Shown here one piece after another: positions 1-8,832 of a DNA stretch of 53,429 nucleotides. Source of the DNA: Nitrospinota bacterium (GTDB lineage: Bacteria > Nitrospinota > Nitrospinia > Nitrospinales > VA-1); contig WAIB01000001.1 of the NCBI GenBank assembly GCA_009873655.1, positions 66,237 to 119,665 on the forward strand, written 5' to 3'. The position numbers and the translations under genes were made by a program. Numbering within the stretch: position 1 is the stretch's first letter; every line of letters starts with the position of its first letter. The notes under the pieces were generated by a model. It saw nothing but the letters and a program-made list of their open reading frames with translations. It was not told the DNA's origin and searched no databases.

Positions 1-2
1 CT

Positions 3-770
3 TCAGGGACAAGCCTCGCAAAAGAGCATTCAAAGAAAAATGGATTTCAGGAACTGATGGATGCAATGCGTTACCTGTTAAAAGAACCGGTGGTGCTTGT
101 TTTGAGCCTGTTAAAATCCGGATTGGCCGTGGCGGGCGGGATAATGACCCTCATCCCCCTGATGGCCAACCAGGTGCTTTCCAAAGCTTCCATGCTTTCC
201 CTGGGTATAGGGGTTCTTTATTCAGCACGTGGGCTGGGGGCCGCCTTGGGTCCTTTGCTGGTTAAAAGGTTTTTCGGTGAAACCGCCAACGTTTTACACT
301 GGTCTATTGCAGCGGCTTTTTTCTTAAAAGCACTTTCCTATTTTTTTATAGCCAGTTCTGAAAATTTATGGACCTTATCCTTTGGAGTCGCCGCAGCCAC
401 ATTTTTCGGTTCAATCATTTGGGTATTCAGCTCGTCCTTAATTCATTTATCCACACCGGATCACTACCTGGGGAGGGTGTTCAGCTTTGAGCTGGCCATT
501 ATGACTTTAGTAATGGGAATCAGTAACTGGGGAGTGGGATTCGCCGTAGATGATTTGGGCATGACCTCCAACGAAGTGGCTTTTTGGATGGCCGGCCTGG
601 TGGCTCTTCCCGGTTTGTCCTGGACGGGCTTTCTTACCTTTATCCGCAAACAACTTCAACAGGGGAAATGTGCAGGGTCGACCTGCCCCATTGACCCGAG
701 CGGGTTCAACCCTCTACCCCTGGTACAGGAAGACCAAATTGAGAAAAAGATTCAATCGGGAGAGAAATAG
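3..770 (+). CDS. MFS transporter, C-terminal part (5' end outside window)
   Basis: The frame is open from the first bases of the window, so the true start lies upstream; the ATG at 57 is internal. The visible 256 residues hold about six hydrophobic segments separated by short loops, then a hydrophilic tail of about 45 residues with a CX4C pair. The segment around GVLYSARGLGAALGPLL is typical of the second half of a major facilitator superfamily permease of the EntS/macrolide-efflux type. It would act in the inner membrane; substrate unknown. Its 3' end overlaps the convergent small gene at 752-1096 by 19 bases. The MFS assignment is fairly secure, the substrate is not. Confidence 0.75.
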   Translation, partial: SGTSLAKEHSKKNGFQELMDAMRYLLKEPVVLVLSLLKSGLAVAGGIMTLIPLMANQVLSKASMLSLGIGVLYSARGLGAALGPLLVKRFFGETANVLHWSIAAAFFLKALSYFFIASSENLWTLSFGVAAATFFGSIIWVFSSSLIHLSTPDHYLGRVFSFELAIMTLVMGISNWGVGFAVDDLGMTSNEVAFWMAGLVALPGLSWTGFLTFIRKQLQQGKCAGSTCPIDPSGFNPLPLVQEDQIEKKIQSGEK

Positions 771-1096
771 TCTGCCACCGACTTACCAATATCGAAATGG
801 CTGATTATCCGTTGAGCATCTTCCTGCGTGTTGGCCCAGCGATAAGCTTCCGCGACTCCTTCTTTTTGTCCCAAAGCGTGCAAAACCCCAACGGAAACAA
901 AAGAGGTGGCAAGGTCGGTAGATTGTGAAAAGTTCAATACCATTTCAATCATCTTCTCCATCCCTGCAGCGTCAAGGCTATGGTACTTTTTTAATAGGTT
1001 GCGAATATTTTCCTCACCATAGGTATTCGTATAGGAGGCGCCAATACCCGGTTCCTGATAAAGGTGCAGTATTTCTTCTTCCATCGTTTTCCCCAT
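752..1096 (-). CDS. Small conserved-looking hypothetical protein downstream of def
   Basis: This 114-residue, probably helical soluble protein has no signal peptide or membrane segment and I do not recognise its family. It begins 12 bases after the def stop codon. Its Shine-Dalgarno AGGAG sits 4 bases before the ATG at 1096; a second ATG four codons in (MEEE) is an alternative start. The SD is buried in a 9-bp hairpin whose loop contains the def stop codon, so translation is probably coupled to def. It overlaps the end of the convergent MFS gene. The gene is likely real because of the operon layout and SD, but no function can be offered. Confidence 0.6.
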   Translation of the reverse strand: MGKTMEEEILHLYQEPGIGASYTNTYGEENIRNLLKKYHSLDAAGMEKMIEMVLNFSQSTDLATSFVSVGVLHALGQKEGVAEAYRWANTQEDAQRIISHFDIGKSVADYFSPD

Positions 1097-1123
1097 GCAA
1101 CTCCTGGTTCAGGAAGGAGTTGC
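1097..1123 (-). promoter_or_regulatory. SD-sequestering hairpin between def and its downstream gene
   Basis: GCAACTCCT at 1097-1105 and AGGAGTTGC at 1115-1123 form a perfect 9-bp inverted repeat with a 9-base loop. On the minus strand one arm contains the AGGAG ribosome-binding site of the gene starting at 1096, and the loop contains the def stop codon (1109-1111). A ribosome finishing def would open the hairpin and expose the SD. The coupling role is inference; the hairpin itself is directly visible. Confidence 0.6.
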
Positions 1124-1666
1124 CCCTTCCTTTTTCACCCAAAACTCTTCAAACTCCGCCTGATAAGATAATTTTGTAAAATCCTTCATGCGATCCAGAA
1201 ACACCAGCCCTTTGAGGTGGTCAATCTCATGCTGTAAAACAACTGCTTCAAAACCGGACACTGTTTTTTGGATTTTCTTTCCCCACCTGTCATAAGCATT
1301 GAGTGTGATGGTGGTTGACCTGGGCACCAGCCCCCTGAAATCCGCCAAACTCAGGCAGCTTTCCCAGCCTTCCTTTGTTTCAGCACTGTAATCGGATAGA
1401 ACAGGGTTGACCAACACCGTTAAAGGAATGGCAATCTCACCTGGATACCTCTCATTCTCGGCATACTCAAGCACCACAATCTGTATCGAACGGTTAACCT
1501 GGGGTGCCGCAAGCCCTACCCCGCCCTCATGATGCATTGTTTCGATCATATCATCTATGAAGGCTTGTATTTCGCTTTCCGGATCCGTCAACTCATTCAA
1601 GTCGACAGGTTTCGCAACCTGCCTTAAAACAGGATTTCCCAGTTTAGCAATTTTTAATAAAGCCAT
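1109..1666 (-). CDS. def: Peptide deformylase
   Basis: Removes the N-formyl group from the initiator methionine of nascent proteins, as a metal-dependent cytosolic enzyme. All three family motifs are present: GVGLAAPQV (motif I), ESCLSL with the metal-binding Cys (motif II) and QHEIDHLKG with the two metal His and catalytic Glu (motif III). With the ATG at 1666 the protein is 185 residues, normal for a type I/II deformylase; a TTG four codons upstream is less likely because GGGGA before the ATG can serve as the SD. Motif II reads ESCLS where EGCLS is commonest, a tolerated variant. fmt is not adjacent; the next gene in the operon is a small unknown. Confidence 0.97.
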   Translation of the reverse strand: MALLKIAKLGNPVLRQVAKPVDLNELTDPESEIQAFIDDMIETMHHEGGVGLAAPQVNRSIQIVVLEYAENERYPGEIAIPLTVLVNPVLSDYSAETKEGWESCLSLADFRGLVPRSTTITLNAYDRWGKKIQKTVSGFEAVVLQHEIDHLKGLVFLDRMKDFTKLSYQAEFEEFWVKKEGATPS

Positions 1667-1801
1667 TATTATCCCCAATTTTCTGATTAAAAAAGCGTCG
1701 GAATCTTAAAAAAACTTTGCGTCCAAAAATTTTTTTCCGGGGTAAAATTCGACAATGCGAACTCCTTATTTTTAAATGTCATTTTATCACATTAAAACCG
1801 G

Positions 1802-1860
1802 GGGAGTCGATATCTCCCGCCACGACTGCTTAAAAGATAGGCAGACTCTTTTTTTGTTCT
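1802..1860 (+). terminator. Possible orphan Rho-independent terminator upstream of the HU promoter
   Basis: GAGTC at 1804-1808 can pair with GACTC at 1844-1848, with a short inner pairing of TATC (1811-1814) and GATA (1836-1839), followed by TTTTTTTGTTC and a second T run. It points rightward, yet no rightward gene lies between the divergent def start and HU, so it may end a small RNA or insulate the HU promoter. The stem is imperfect. Confidence 0.3.
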
Positions 1861-1870
1861 TTTTTTTTGT

Positions 1871-1898
1871 TTGACATTTTTAACGGTTTTCTTATAAT
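1871..1898 (+). promoter_or_regulatory. Consensus sigma-70 promoter for the HU gene
   Basis: A perfect TTGACA (1871-1876) and a perfect TATAAT (1893-1898) are separated by 16 bases. Transcription would start near 1905, leaving a leader of about 33 bases that carries a strong GAGGAGGGGG ribosome-binding site at 1923-1932. Confidence 0.85.
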
Positions 1899-1937
1899 GC
1901 ACCCGCCGATAATCCTTTTACTGAGGAGGGGGAAACA

Positions 1938-2216
1938 TTGACTAAAGACGAACTTATTAATGCAGTGATCAAGAGTTGTAAAGACGACAATCTCACCAAA
2001 AGATTGGCAGGAGACGTGATCGATGCCGCTTTTGAAAATATTTCAAAAGCCATCAAAAAAGAAAAGAGATTTGCATACCCTAGCTTTGGAACATTTACCG
2101 TAAGAACCCGAAAAGCAAGAAAAGGCCGAAACCCACAGACGGGTGAAGAAATTAAAATTAAAGCCAGCAAAACCGTTGGCTTTAAACCGGCTCCTACTCT
2201 GAAAAACTCCTTATAG
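1938..2216 (+). CDS. HU-family histone-like DNA-binding protein
   Basis: A small basic nucleoid protein of 92 residues that binds and bends DNA as a dimer. The order KDELINAV, then AFENISKAIKKEKRFAYPSFGTFTVRTRKARKGRNPQTGEEI, is the standard HU/IHF fold; the arm with RNPQTGEEI is the family signature. The likely start is TTG at 1938, preceded by GAGGAGGGGG at 5-8 bases; no in-frame ATG lies nearby. It is a single-gene unit with a consensus promoter upstream and a strong terminator just after the stop, consistent with high constitutive expression. HU versus IHF subunit cannot be settled, but isolated context favours HU. Confidence 0.95.
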   Translation: MTKDELINAVIKSCKDDNLTKRLAGDVIDAAFENISKAIKKEKRFAYPSFGTFTVRTRKARKGRNPQTGEEIKIKASKTVGFKPAPTLKNSL

Positions 2217-2227
2217 TTTTTCGAATC

Positions 2228-2263
2228 AAAAAACCGCCCACTAAAAGTGGGCGGTTTTTTTTT
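2228..2263 (+). terminator. Rho-independent terminator after HU
   Basis: AAACCGCCCAC and GTGGGCGGTTT form an 11-bp GC-rich stem around a short TAAAA loop, followed by a run of T. An A run precedes it, so it may also stop transcription arriving from the opposite strand. Confidence 0.93.
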
Positions 2264-2285
2264 ACCCTGAGACCCCGCTTAATTC

Positions 2286-4334
2286 TTATGGACGGATTCG
2301 TTTAAAACCGAAGCCCGCCTGTTTCAGTTTTTCCGTCAGCCAAACCGCATTTTCCGGCTTTTTAAATGCCCCCACATAGACTCCCCACCGGGTTCCTTTT
2401 GAAGGCCCATTATTTGAAATAGACAGCAGCCCGGATATCCCGTTTTGTCTCAGTTTTTCAAGAAGTTGCCTCGCCTCCAAAATAGAAGCCACTTTCCCCA
2501 CCTGTAAAGCAAAGGGATAGGGAATAACCGTCGCATGGCCTGCCAGACGACTTTCTCGAAGGATTTTTACGATCCTGTGGGCTTGTTCCCATGCCTTAAA
2601 GCGACCTATATAAACACGATAAATATCGATGCCTTTGGAAATTCGGACAGGTGCAGAATAGGCATCGTATCCATTTTTACGCAATTTATTTGTAGCAGAA
2701 ATGGCCTCAGCCTCTCTGGAGTGACTGGAGACATGAATTACAAAAGGCCGGCTATCTCCCGATTTTTCTTTATATCTTCGAATCGATTGGGTGACCTCCT
2801 GCTTTTCTGTATAAAATTTTTCTTCACCAATTTTCCAGTTCCCATCTACCCATTTCAATTTTACCTCTTTGGTCCCCCTGCTCTCCATCGCCTCCGAATC
2901 AAAATGTTGTTCGAAAACCACCCACCTCCCCCCCAACTTGGATATTAAATTTTGTGATGAAATAGTTAAGGTGGGACTTGGGAATCTTAAAAACAGCTTC
3001 TTTTTCTTTTCTGCAACAGAGCTTTCTTTCTCTGAATTATGATTTTTCTTTCCTGCTGAAACCAGATTATAAAAGGAAATATGTTTACCAATATCATTGT
3101 TTTCCCAAGATGATTTCCACCCTTCAATCCAATCAAAAATGGTGGCAACTTGATCTATTCTTTCCACCGGGAGGGGAACTTCCTTGATGCCAGGCTTTAT
3201 TTCTTTCTCCCCCGCTGCTTTTTCTCTGGTAATTTTCCACTCCTTAGTCTGGCCGTTTAAAATATTTTTTGCGGTTTGAAGATCTATCTTTTCTGCGAGC
3301 GTTTCAATGCCTTCCACTTCCAATTCGGTACCGGCCTGAATTCCATTTATATTTCCATAAATAAACTTTTCAATATTTTTCATCCAAAGAGCCACTGCGA
3401 CCCGGGAAGGATGGATCCCCTTAACTTTAATTTTTCTGGCAACTGAAAATAAGCCTTCCCCCTTATTCAGCCGGATTGACTCAGAACCAGTTACCAACCT
3501 TTCTTCCTTCTTCTCGGCTACCCCCCCTAAATCAGGGGGTATGGTTTCCTGGGGAACCATGCTCTCAACAGGAATAATCTTTTTGGGAACAGCCCAAATG
3601 GCCCCGGAAAGCCTCCGGCGATTTTGCAAACCATTTATTATTGGAGTCGGTTCAATCCCTGAATTATTTCTTTCGGAAGTCTTTTGTGGCTCGGGTTTTT
3701 TAGGAAGTTTTTTTCTTTCCTCCATAGGCAAATCTTTCTCGGGAGCCTTTGAGGGGGCTTTTTTTTCCAAAACCAAAATTTCTGTTTTTGCGAGTGGGGG
3801 TTTAGCCGGAGAAACAGCGGGAATTTCTTTTTTTATGACAGAGTGTTTTTTAACCGAAGGAACAAAAGAATTTTTCTTTTTTTCACCCAAGGCATTGAGG
3901 GCCAAACCTTTTTGAAAATCTGCGGTTACCAGAAAATTTTCCAGCAGGGTTCCTCCATTATGCTTTGCTATTACCACCAGATTAAAAGAGGGAAAAAACA
4001 AGGGAATATTAGAGAAAACACGGATAACCCTCTTCGCTCCCGTTGTTTCAACGGGTTTCTCCAATGCCAAAGAATTAACTAAAGGAGGCCGGGTTAACCC
4101 CAGTTTTTTATAGTCATCCACCTTGCCAATAGTTATCTCATATCCTTGATCATTATCCAGGTGGACTTCAAAAGAAGCTTCAAATTTTTCTCCAAATTGA
4201 CTCTTAACTTCTATGTTGCCCACGAAAAAGGCAATTGCAGGAGAGGCTGTAAAGAAAACTCCTAAAACAACACTTACCAAAAGACTGGTTTTAAATTTTT
4301 CCTTAACCATAAAATTGATAAAGTTTAAAAACAT
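2286..4334 (-). CDS. FimV/HubP-like envelope protein with LysM core, NTF2-like and two SPOR domains
   Basis: A 682-residue exported protein. Residues 1-35 form a signal peptide ending in SPAIA. About 36-145 resembles the FimV/HubP N-terminal domain (IEVKSQFGEKFEASFEV, LGLTRPPLVNSL). A Lys/Pro-rich linker follows, then a FimV-type LysM core near 285-350 (GEGLFSVARKIK, FIYGNINGIQAGTELEV). About 400-510 looks like an NTF2-like domain, and the end carries two SPOR-like repeats (near 530-605 and 615-682). LysM and SPOR parts bind peptidoglycan in known families, so a cell-pole, division-site or pilus-assembly scaffold role is likely. The ATG at 4334 fits the signal peptide; a GTG at 4373 is an alternative. 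This domain order is unusual for FimV, which normally ends in a cytoplasmic TPR motif. Confidence 0.75.
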   Translation of the reverse strand: MFLNFINFMVKEKFKTSLLVSVVLGVFFTASPAIAFFVGNIEVKSQFGEKFEASFEVHLDNDQGYEITIGKVDDYKKLGLTRPPLVNSLALEKPVETTGAKRVIRVFSNIPLFFPSFNLVVIAKHNGGTLLENFLVTADFQKGLALNALGEKKKNSFVPSVKKHSVIKKEIPAVSPAKPPLAKTEILVLEKKAPSKAPEKDLPMEERKKLPKKPEPQKTSERNNSGIEPTPIINGLQNRRRLSGAIWAVPKKIIPVESMVPQETIPPDLGGVAEKKEERLVTGSESIRLNKGEGLFSVARKIKVKGIHPSRVAVALWMKNIEKFIYGNINGIQAGTELEVEGIETLAEKIDLQTAKNILNGQTKEWKITREKAAGEKEIKPGIKEVPLPVERIDQVATIFDWIEGWKSSWENNDIGKHISFYNLVSAGKKNHNSEKESSVAEKKKKLFLRFPSPTLTISSQNLISKLGGRWVVFEQHFDSEAMESRGTKEVKLKWVDGNWKIGEEKFYTEKQEVTQSIRRYKEKSGDSRPFVIHVSSHSREAEAISATNKLRKNGYDAYSAPVRISKGIDIYRVYIGRFKAWEQAHRIVKILRESRLAGHATVIPYPFALQVGKVASILEARQLLEKLRQNGISGLLSISNNGPSKGTRWGVYVGAFKKPENAVWLTEKLKQAGFGFKRIRP

Positions 4335-4485
4335 GAAACAACCTGTTTTTACCCTGCATCTTTTAGTTGCCACTAAATGCTACCTACATAGTAATCCGAC
4401 TGCTTAAATATTCAAAATTGGATTTTAAAATTAAATGGAGGAAGGGGATAGCTCCTTAAAGCTAAGAGCAAAAAATGTGCGAGGC

Positions 4486-4899
4486 TTAACTTTTCCTTAG
4501 ACGGCTTATTTCTTTTTTCTCAAATTTTTTAAACTTTCCACGATTGGCATCTTCCGGCATTCGGGTTTTTCGTTCGTGTTGATTGTTCATCCAGTCCTTT
4601 TCAATATAATGGCAGGACCTGCATTCCCGAGCTTTTCTGAAGACCGTCCTTTTGTAAAGACTGCGTACTTTTGAGACATGAAGAGGGGGATCAAAATCTC
4701 TATGGATGTGGCAGCTTTGGCAATAATCTCCAATGACCTTATTAGCTTTCCCTGGACGCAGGTCACCCTTGAAGGCTTTTTCAACCTCCAATTTAGTGCA
4801 ACCGGATACAACTGCTAACAAAATCCCGAAAAATGCCAAGAACCCGGGCAACCTTAAAGGCCGGGCAAAAGGAACTTGTGCTTTTTGATGGATCTTCAT
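4486..4899 (-). CDS. Dihaem c-type cytochrome lipoprotein
   Basis: A lipoprotein of about 137 residues: a basic N-terminus, a hydrophobic segment and a lipobox ending AVVSGC. After processing it carries two covalent haem sites, CQSCH and CRSCH, about 30 residues apart, and a basic tail. It probably shuttles electrons at the outer face of the inner membrane or the inner face of the outer membrane. AGGAAATGG precedes the ATG at 4899 at good spacing; the ATG at 4905 is too close to any SD. It lies between the transglycosylase and the HubP-like gene on the same strand. I cannot name a specific respiratory partner. Confidence 0.82.
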   Translation of the reverse strand: MKIHQKAQVPFARPLRLPGFLAFFGILLAVVSGCTKLEVEKAFKGDLRPGKANKVIGDYCQSCHIHRDFDPPLHVSKVRSLYKRTVFRKARECRSCHYIEKDWMNNQHERKTRMPEDANRGKFKKFEKKEISRLRKS

Positions 4900-4952
4900 T
4901 TCCATTTCCTGGTTAACGGGTCCTTCTAAAGATTAACAAATGCATGACCCGC

Positions 4953-5624
4953 TCAAATCGGCTGGAAACGTATTTTTCTATAATTTTTCAAGACCTTCTT
5001 GGAATAACGTTTGGGCTGGTAACCCTTTCGAAGGTACCTGCTTAAGCGTGAGGGACCATGATTATAAGCCTCAAGCGCCAATGTCAGGTCTCCGAACCGC
5101 GATACCAGTTTATTCAAGTAGTACGCTCCAAGAGCAATATTCTTTTCCGGGTCAAAAAGGGTACGGGTCCCTCTCCATTTCAGGCGGGTTTCTGAAGCCA
5201 GGGCCACCGCTGTGGCGGGCCTCAATTGCATCAATCCACGAGCTCCCCTGTTGGATTTAGCCCAATTATAAAAAGAACTTTCGGTTATTATCAATGCTGT
5301 CAAAAAAAGCGGATCATAACCGTATTTTTTACTTTCGACCAGGATCCATTCGGGAATACGGACATCATTTTTTTCATCAAGCCCTGTATAATACTTGGAA
5401 ATTACCTTTTCAATTCTATCCCGGACCCGGTCATCATAATCCTGCTCCTGTTCAAGACGAGCCACTTTTGCTTTACTAAATACAACCGCCTCTACCCGAG
5501 CCAGGTCAGAAAAGAAAGGCGATAAACCACTAACGTAATCAGGGGTTTTACCCGTAAAGAACCCAGTAAACGCTATAATTAGAAGTACTGGAATTAGATT
5601 TTTTGTTGTCTTGTTAAGTACCAT
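4953..5624 (-). CDS. SLT-family lytic transglycosylase
   Basis: Cleaves the MurNAc-GlcNAc bond of peptidoglycan, forming 1,6-anhydro-MurNAc. The 223-residue protein starts with a signal peptide or anchor (LIPVLLIIAFTGFFTG). A linker follows, then the SLT fold: ITESSFY with the catalytic Glu, RGARGLMQLRPATA, and ALEAYNHGPSRL near the end. These are the family 1 transglycosylase signatures in the correct order. It is the first of a possible three-gene leftward set with the dihaem cytochrome and the HubP-like protein, suggesting envelope remodelling. Which Slt/MltE/MltC subgroup it belongs to is not clear. Confidence 0.9.
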   Translation of the reverse strand: MVLNKTTKNLIPVLLIIAFTGFFTGKTPDYVSGLSPFFSDLARVEAVVFSKAKVARLEQEQDYDDRVRDRIEKVISKYYTGLDEKNDVRIPEWILVESKKYGYDPLFLTALIITESSFYNWAKSNRGARGLMQLRPATAVALASETRLKWRGTRTLFDPEKNIALGAYYLNKLVSRFGDLTLALEAYNHGPSRLSRYLRKGYQPKRYSKKVLKNYRKIRFQPI

Positions 5625-5955
5625 TATTTCTTATCGGTTTTTTAGCTGGTAAATCTTTAACTTATTTGCCTAAAAGGCTTTATAGATTTTGATCCAACCT
5701 AAATGATAGGGTTGAGTCCTCCTTAAGGAAAGAAAAACCAATTAAGGAGCCTTGGAAGTTTAAATCAGAATCATTATATTAAAACAGAACTTAGCTTGTC
5801 AATTTAGCTTATTCAAAACAGGAAAAAGAAGAGATAATAAAGTAAAAACAATTTACTTTCTGGGATGAAATAAATATAATTTAATTCATAAGTTATTGTT
5901 TTTAAATTAGTTATAATTTTTCCCGATTTAGGGGTCTATCCGGAATTCAAAGGGA
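5625..5955. other. AT-rich intergenic region between divergent genes
   Basis: About 330 bases without a convincing gene. It holds CTCCTTAA (5719-5726) and TTAAGGAG (5742-5749), an 8-bp inverted repeat with a 15-base loop. A TATAAT (5912-5917) lies about 40 bases before the FliL-like gene but has no good -35 partner. It must contain the promoters of both flanking genes; I cannot place them with confidence. Confidence 0.4.
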
Positions 5956-7425
5956 ATGGCTGAGGAAAACGAAAATAAAGACGAGACAGACTCTGATTCT
6001 GAGCTGGATAATATGCTCGATGGCATAATAAGCGGAGAAGGGGCATCCGAGTCCGAGGAAGCCAGCGAAGCCGCAGAAGAGCCGGAACTCGACAATATGC
6101 TCGATGACCTCATCAGCGGGGAAGGGGCATCCGAGTCCGAGGAAGCCATGGAAAACGAAAGTGATGCAGGAGAAGAACTGGATTTAGACAAGGCGGTTGA
6201 CGATCCTAAAGAAGATGCGGAGGGCGAATCGGCAGACGATGATGATGAGGATTTAGATAGCCTCTTAGACGATATCCTGAATGACGATGAGGAAGATGAA
6301 AAAGATGAAAAAAAGGATGAAAGGGAAGAAAAGCAGGAAGAAGATGAACCCATAGCAGAAGAATCCGATGATGAGGAAACAGAAGAAGAGGAATTAACCG
6401 AAACCGCTGAAGAAACCAACACCGAAGAAGAGACCATAGAAGAAAAAGAAGAGCCCGCAGAAGAGATGAGTGATGAGGACATGCGGGCAGCGGCTTTTGC
6501 GGATCAGGAAAGTACGGAAAAAAAGGAGGAAGAAAAAAAAGAAGAGGAAGAGCCTGCTGAAGCCGGTGAGGAAGCCGAAGAACCCGAAGACGAAGAGGAG
6601 GATGAAGACTCTGCGGCGGCTGAATTAGGAATTTCAGAAGACGATTATCCCGATGATGACGACGAGGAATACGAAGACGAGGATGATGAGGACGAATCTT
6701 CTGGTGAAAGAATAAAGATCGGCCCGATTTCGGTTCCCGCTACTCGAACCGGCAAAATGATGCTGGCTGGAGGCGTCCTGGGTATTTTATTGACAGCGGG
6801 CGGGGTGTATTTCGCCATGCAGACTTTTGCTCCCCCTGAACTGGCCGAAGTGGAAAAAGCGGAAACAGAAGTGCCGGAGGGCTTAACACCGAAAAAAGAC
6901 GAAAGCAAAATGCCTGCTCCAAAGGAAGAAGCCGCTCCGCAAAAAACCCCTGCAGAAGAAACCAAGAAACCCGAGGTTCCGGGAGCAACAGGGGAAGATA
7001 CAAAATCTGAAGTAGCTCAGGAACTTAAAAAATCAGAAGCCCTGTCTGAAGCCGCTAAAGCGGTAGAAGTAGTCGAAGAAGATACCGCAGGTCTGGAAGC
7101 CGCCCTGGCACCGGAAGCGAAAATGGTGAAACTGTCAACTATTATGCCTGTCGCATTCGATGTAAACGACATCCGGGTTCTGAGTTTTACATTGGAAATC
7201 ACCTTTGACAACGAAGAAGGTGCAAAAGTTCTGCAAAGCGCGTTGCCATTATTTGAGGAGATTACTGTACAAACCATAGAAAAATTCTTAACGCGAAAGT
7301 TCTATAACGATATTCTTTATGTAAAAGAAAAACTGCAAAAACGTTTACAGACTGCCTACAACAAAAAAATCGAGGGGGAAACCAGGGTAAAGAAAATAAA
7401 ATTCCAGGACTTCTTAATTCAATAA
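5956..7425 (+). CDS. Large acidic FliL-like membrane protein
   Basis: A 489-residue protein in three parts. Residues 1-250 are extremely rich in Glu and Asp with almost no hydrophobic residues. A single membrane span follows near 270-292 (GGVLGILLTAGGVYFAM), then a Glu/Lys/Pro linker. The last 100 residues resemble the FliL periplasmic domain: a strand beginning LSFTLEITF, a helical middle with FLTRKFYNDIL, and a final strand ending KIKFQDFLIQ, matching the VxFxxFxxQ end of FliL. FliL binds the flagellar stator, but no flagellar gene is nearby and the acidic cytoplasmic tail is far longer than usual. The start codon has only a poorly spaced AAGGG. FliL assignment is moderate; the function here is unknown. 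Confidence 0.65.
   Translation: MAEENENKDETDSDSELDNMLDGIISGEGASESEEASEAAEEPELDNMLDDLISGEGASESEEAMENESDAGEELDLDKAVDDPKEDAEGESADDDDEDLDSLLDDILNDDEEDEKDEKKDEREEKQEEDEPIAEESDDEETEEEELTETAEETNTEEETIEEKEEPAEEMSDEDMRAAAFADQESTEKKEEEKKEEEEPAEAGEEAEEPEDEEEDEDSAAAELGISEDDYPDDDDEEYEDEDDEDESSGERIKIGPISVPATRTGKMMLAGGVLGILLTAGGVYFAMQTFAPPELAEVEKAETEVPEGLTPKKDESKMPAPKEEAAPQKTPAEETKKPEVPGATGEDTKSEVAQELKKSEALSEAAKAVEVVEEDTAGLEAALAPEAKMVKLSTIMPVAFDVNDIRVLSFTLEITFDNEEGAKVLQSALPLFEEITVQTIEKFLTRKFYNDILYVKEKLQKRLQTAYNKKIEGETRVKKIKFQDFLIQ
6001..6147 (+). repeat. Internal 63-bp repeat in the acidic region of the FliL-like gene
   Basis: Two near-identical 63-base units, 6001-6063 and 6085-6147, lie 84 bases apart in frame. 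Each encodes ELDNMLDxxISGEGASESEE. A weaker third version, DLDSLLDDILNDDEE, follows about 50 residues later. The 3' half of the units (GGGGCATCCGAGTCCGAGGA) is identical, pointing to a recent duplication. Confidence 0.85.
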
Positions 7426-7447
7426 TTTCTTTTGCTTCCGCCTGGAA

Positions 7448-8539
<1,092 letters not shown>

Positions 8540-8558
8540 TTAAAATGGAAAGACGAAT

Positions 8559-8816
8559 TTAATTTTGCGGGTGGACGCTGATTTTTTGCGTTTTTCGGTC
8601 ACGATATTCAAACTTAACAACACCAGCAATCTTTGAGAAAATCGTATAGTCGCTACCCAATCCTACATTATCCCCAGGATGAAAATGCGTACCTCTCTGG
8701 CGCACCAGAATTTCTCCCGCCTTAACAGACTGACCGCCAAACCTTTTAACACCTAGTCTTTGGCCTCTGCTATCGCGGCCATTGGAGGTGCTTCCTTGTC
8801 CTTTTTTATGTGCCAT
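8559..8816 (-). CDS. rpmA: 50S ribosomal protein L27
   Basis: An 85-residue basic ribosomal protein of the large subunit whose N-terminus reaches towards the peptidyl-transferase centre. The start [20 protein letters not shown] and the motif [21 protein letters not shown] are diagnostic. There is no Firmicutes-type N-terminal cleavage extension; the protein begins directly with MAHKKG. It lies 16 bases after rplU and before obg. Confidence 0.99.
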   Translation of the reverse strand: MAHKKGQGSTSNGRDSRGQRLGVKRFGGQSVKAGEILVRQRGTHFHPGDNVGLGSDYTIFSKIAGVVKFEYRDRKTQKISVHPQN

Positions 8817-8832
8817 ATTTCACTTTCCCTGG

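Noticed and set aside
5928-6482. Minus-strand serine-rich frame of 184 codons opposite the acidic gene
   Set aside because: It is the mirror of GAA/GAG/GAT-rich codons of the FliL-like gene and reads as almost pure Ser/Phe with no protein-like pattern.
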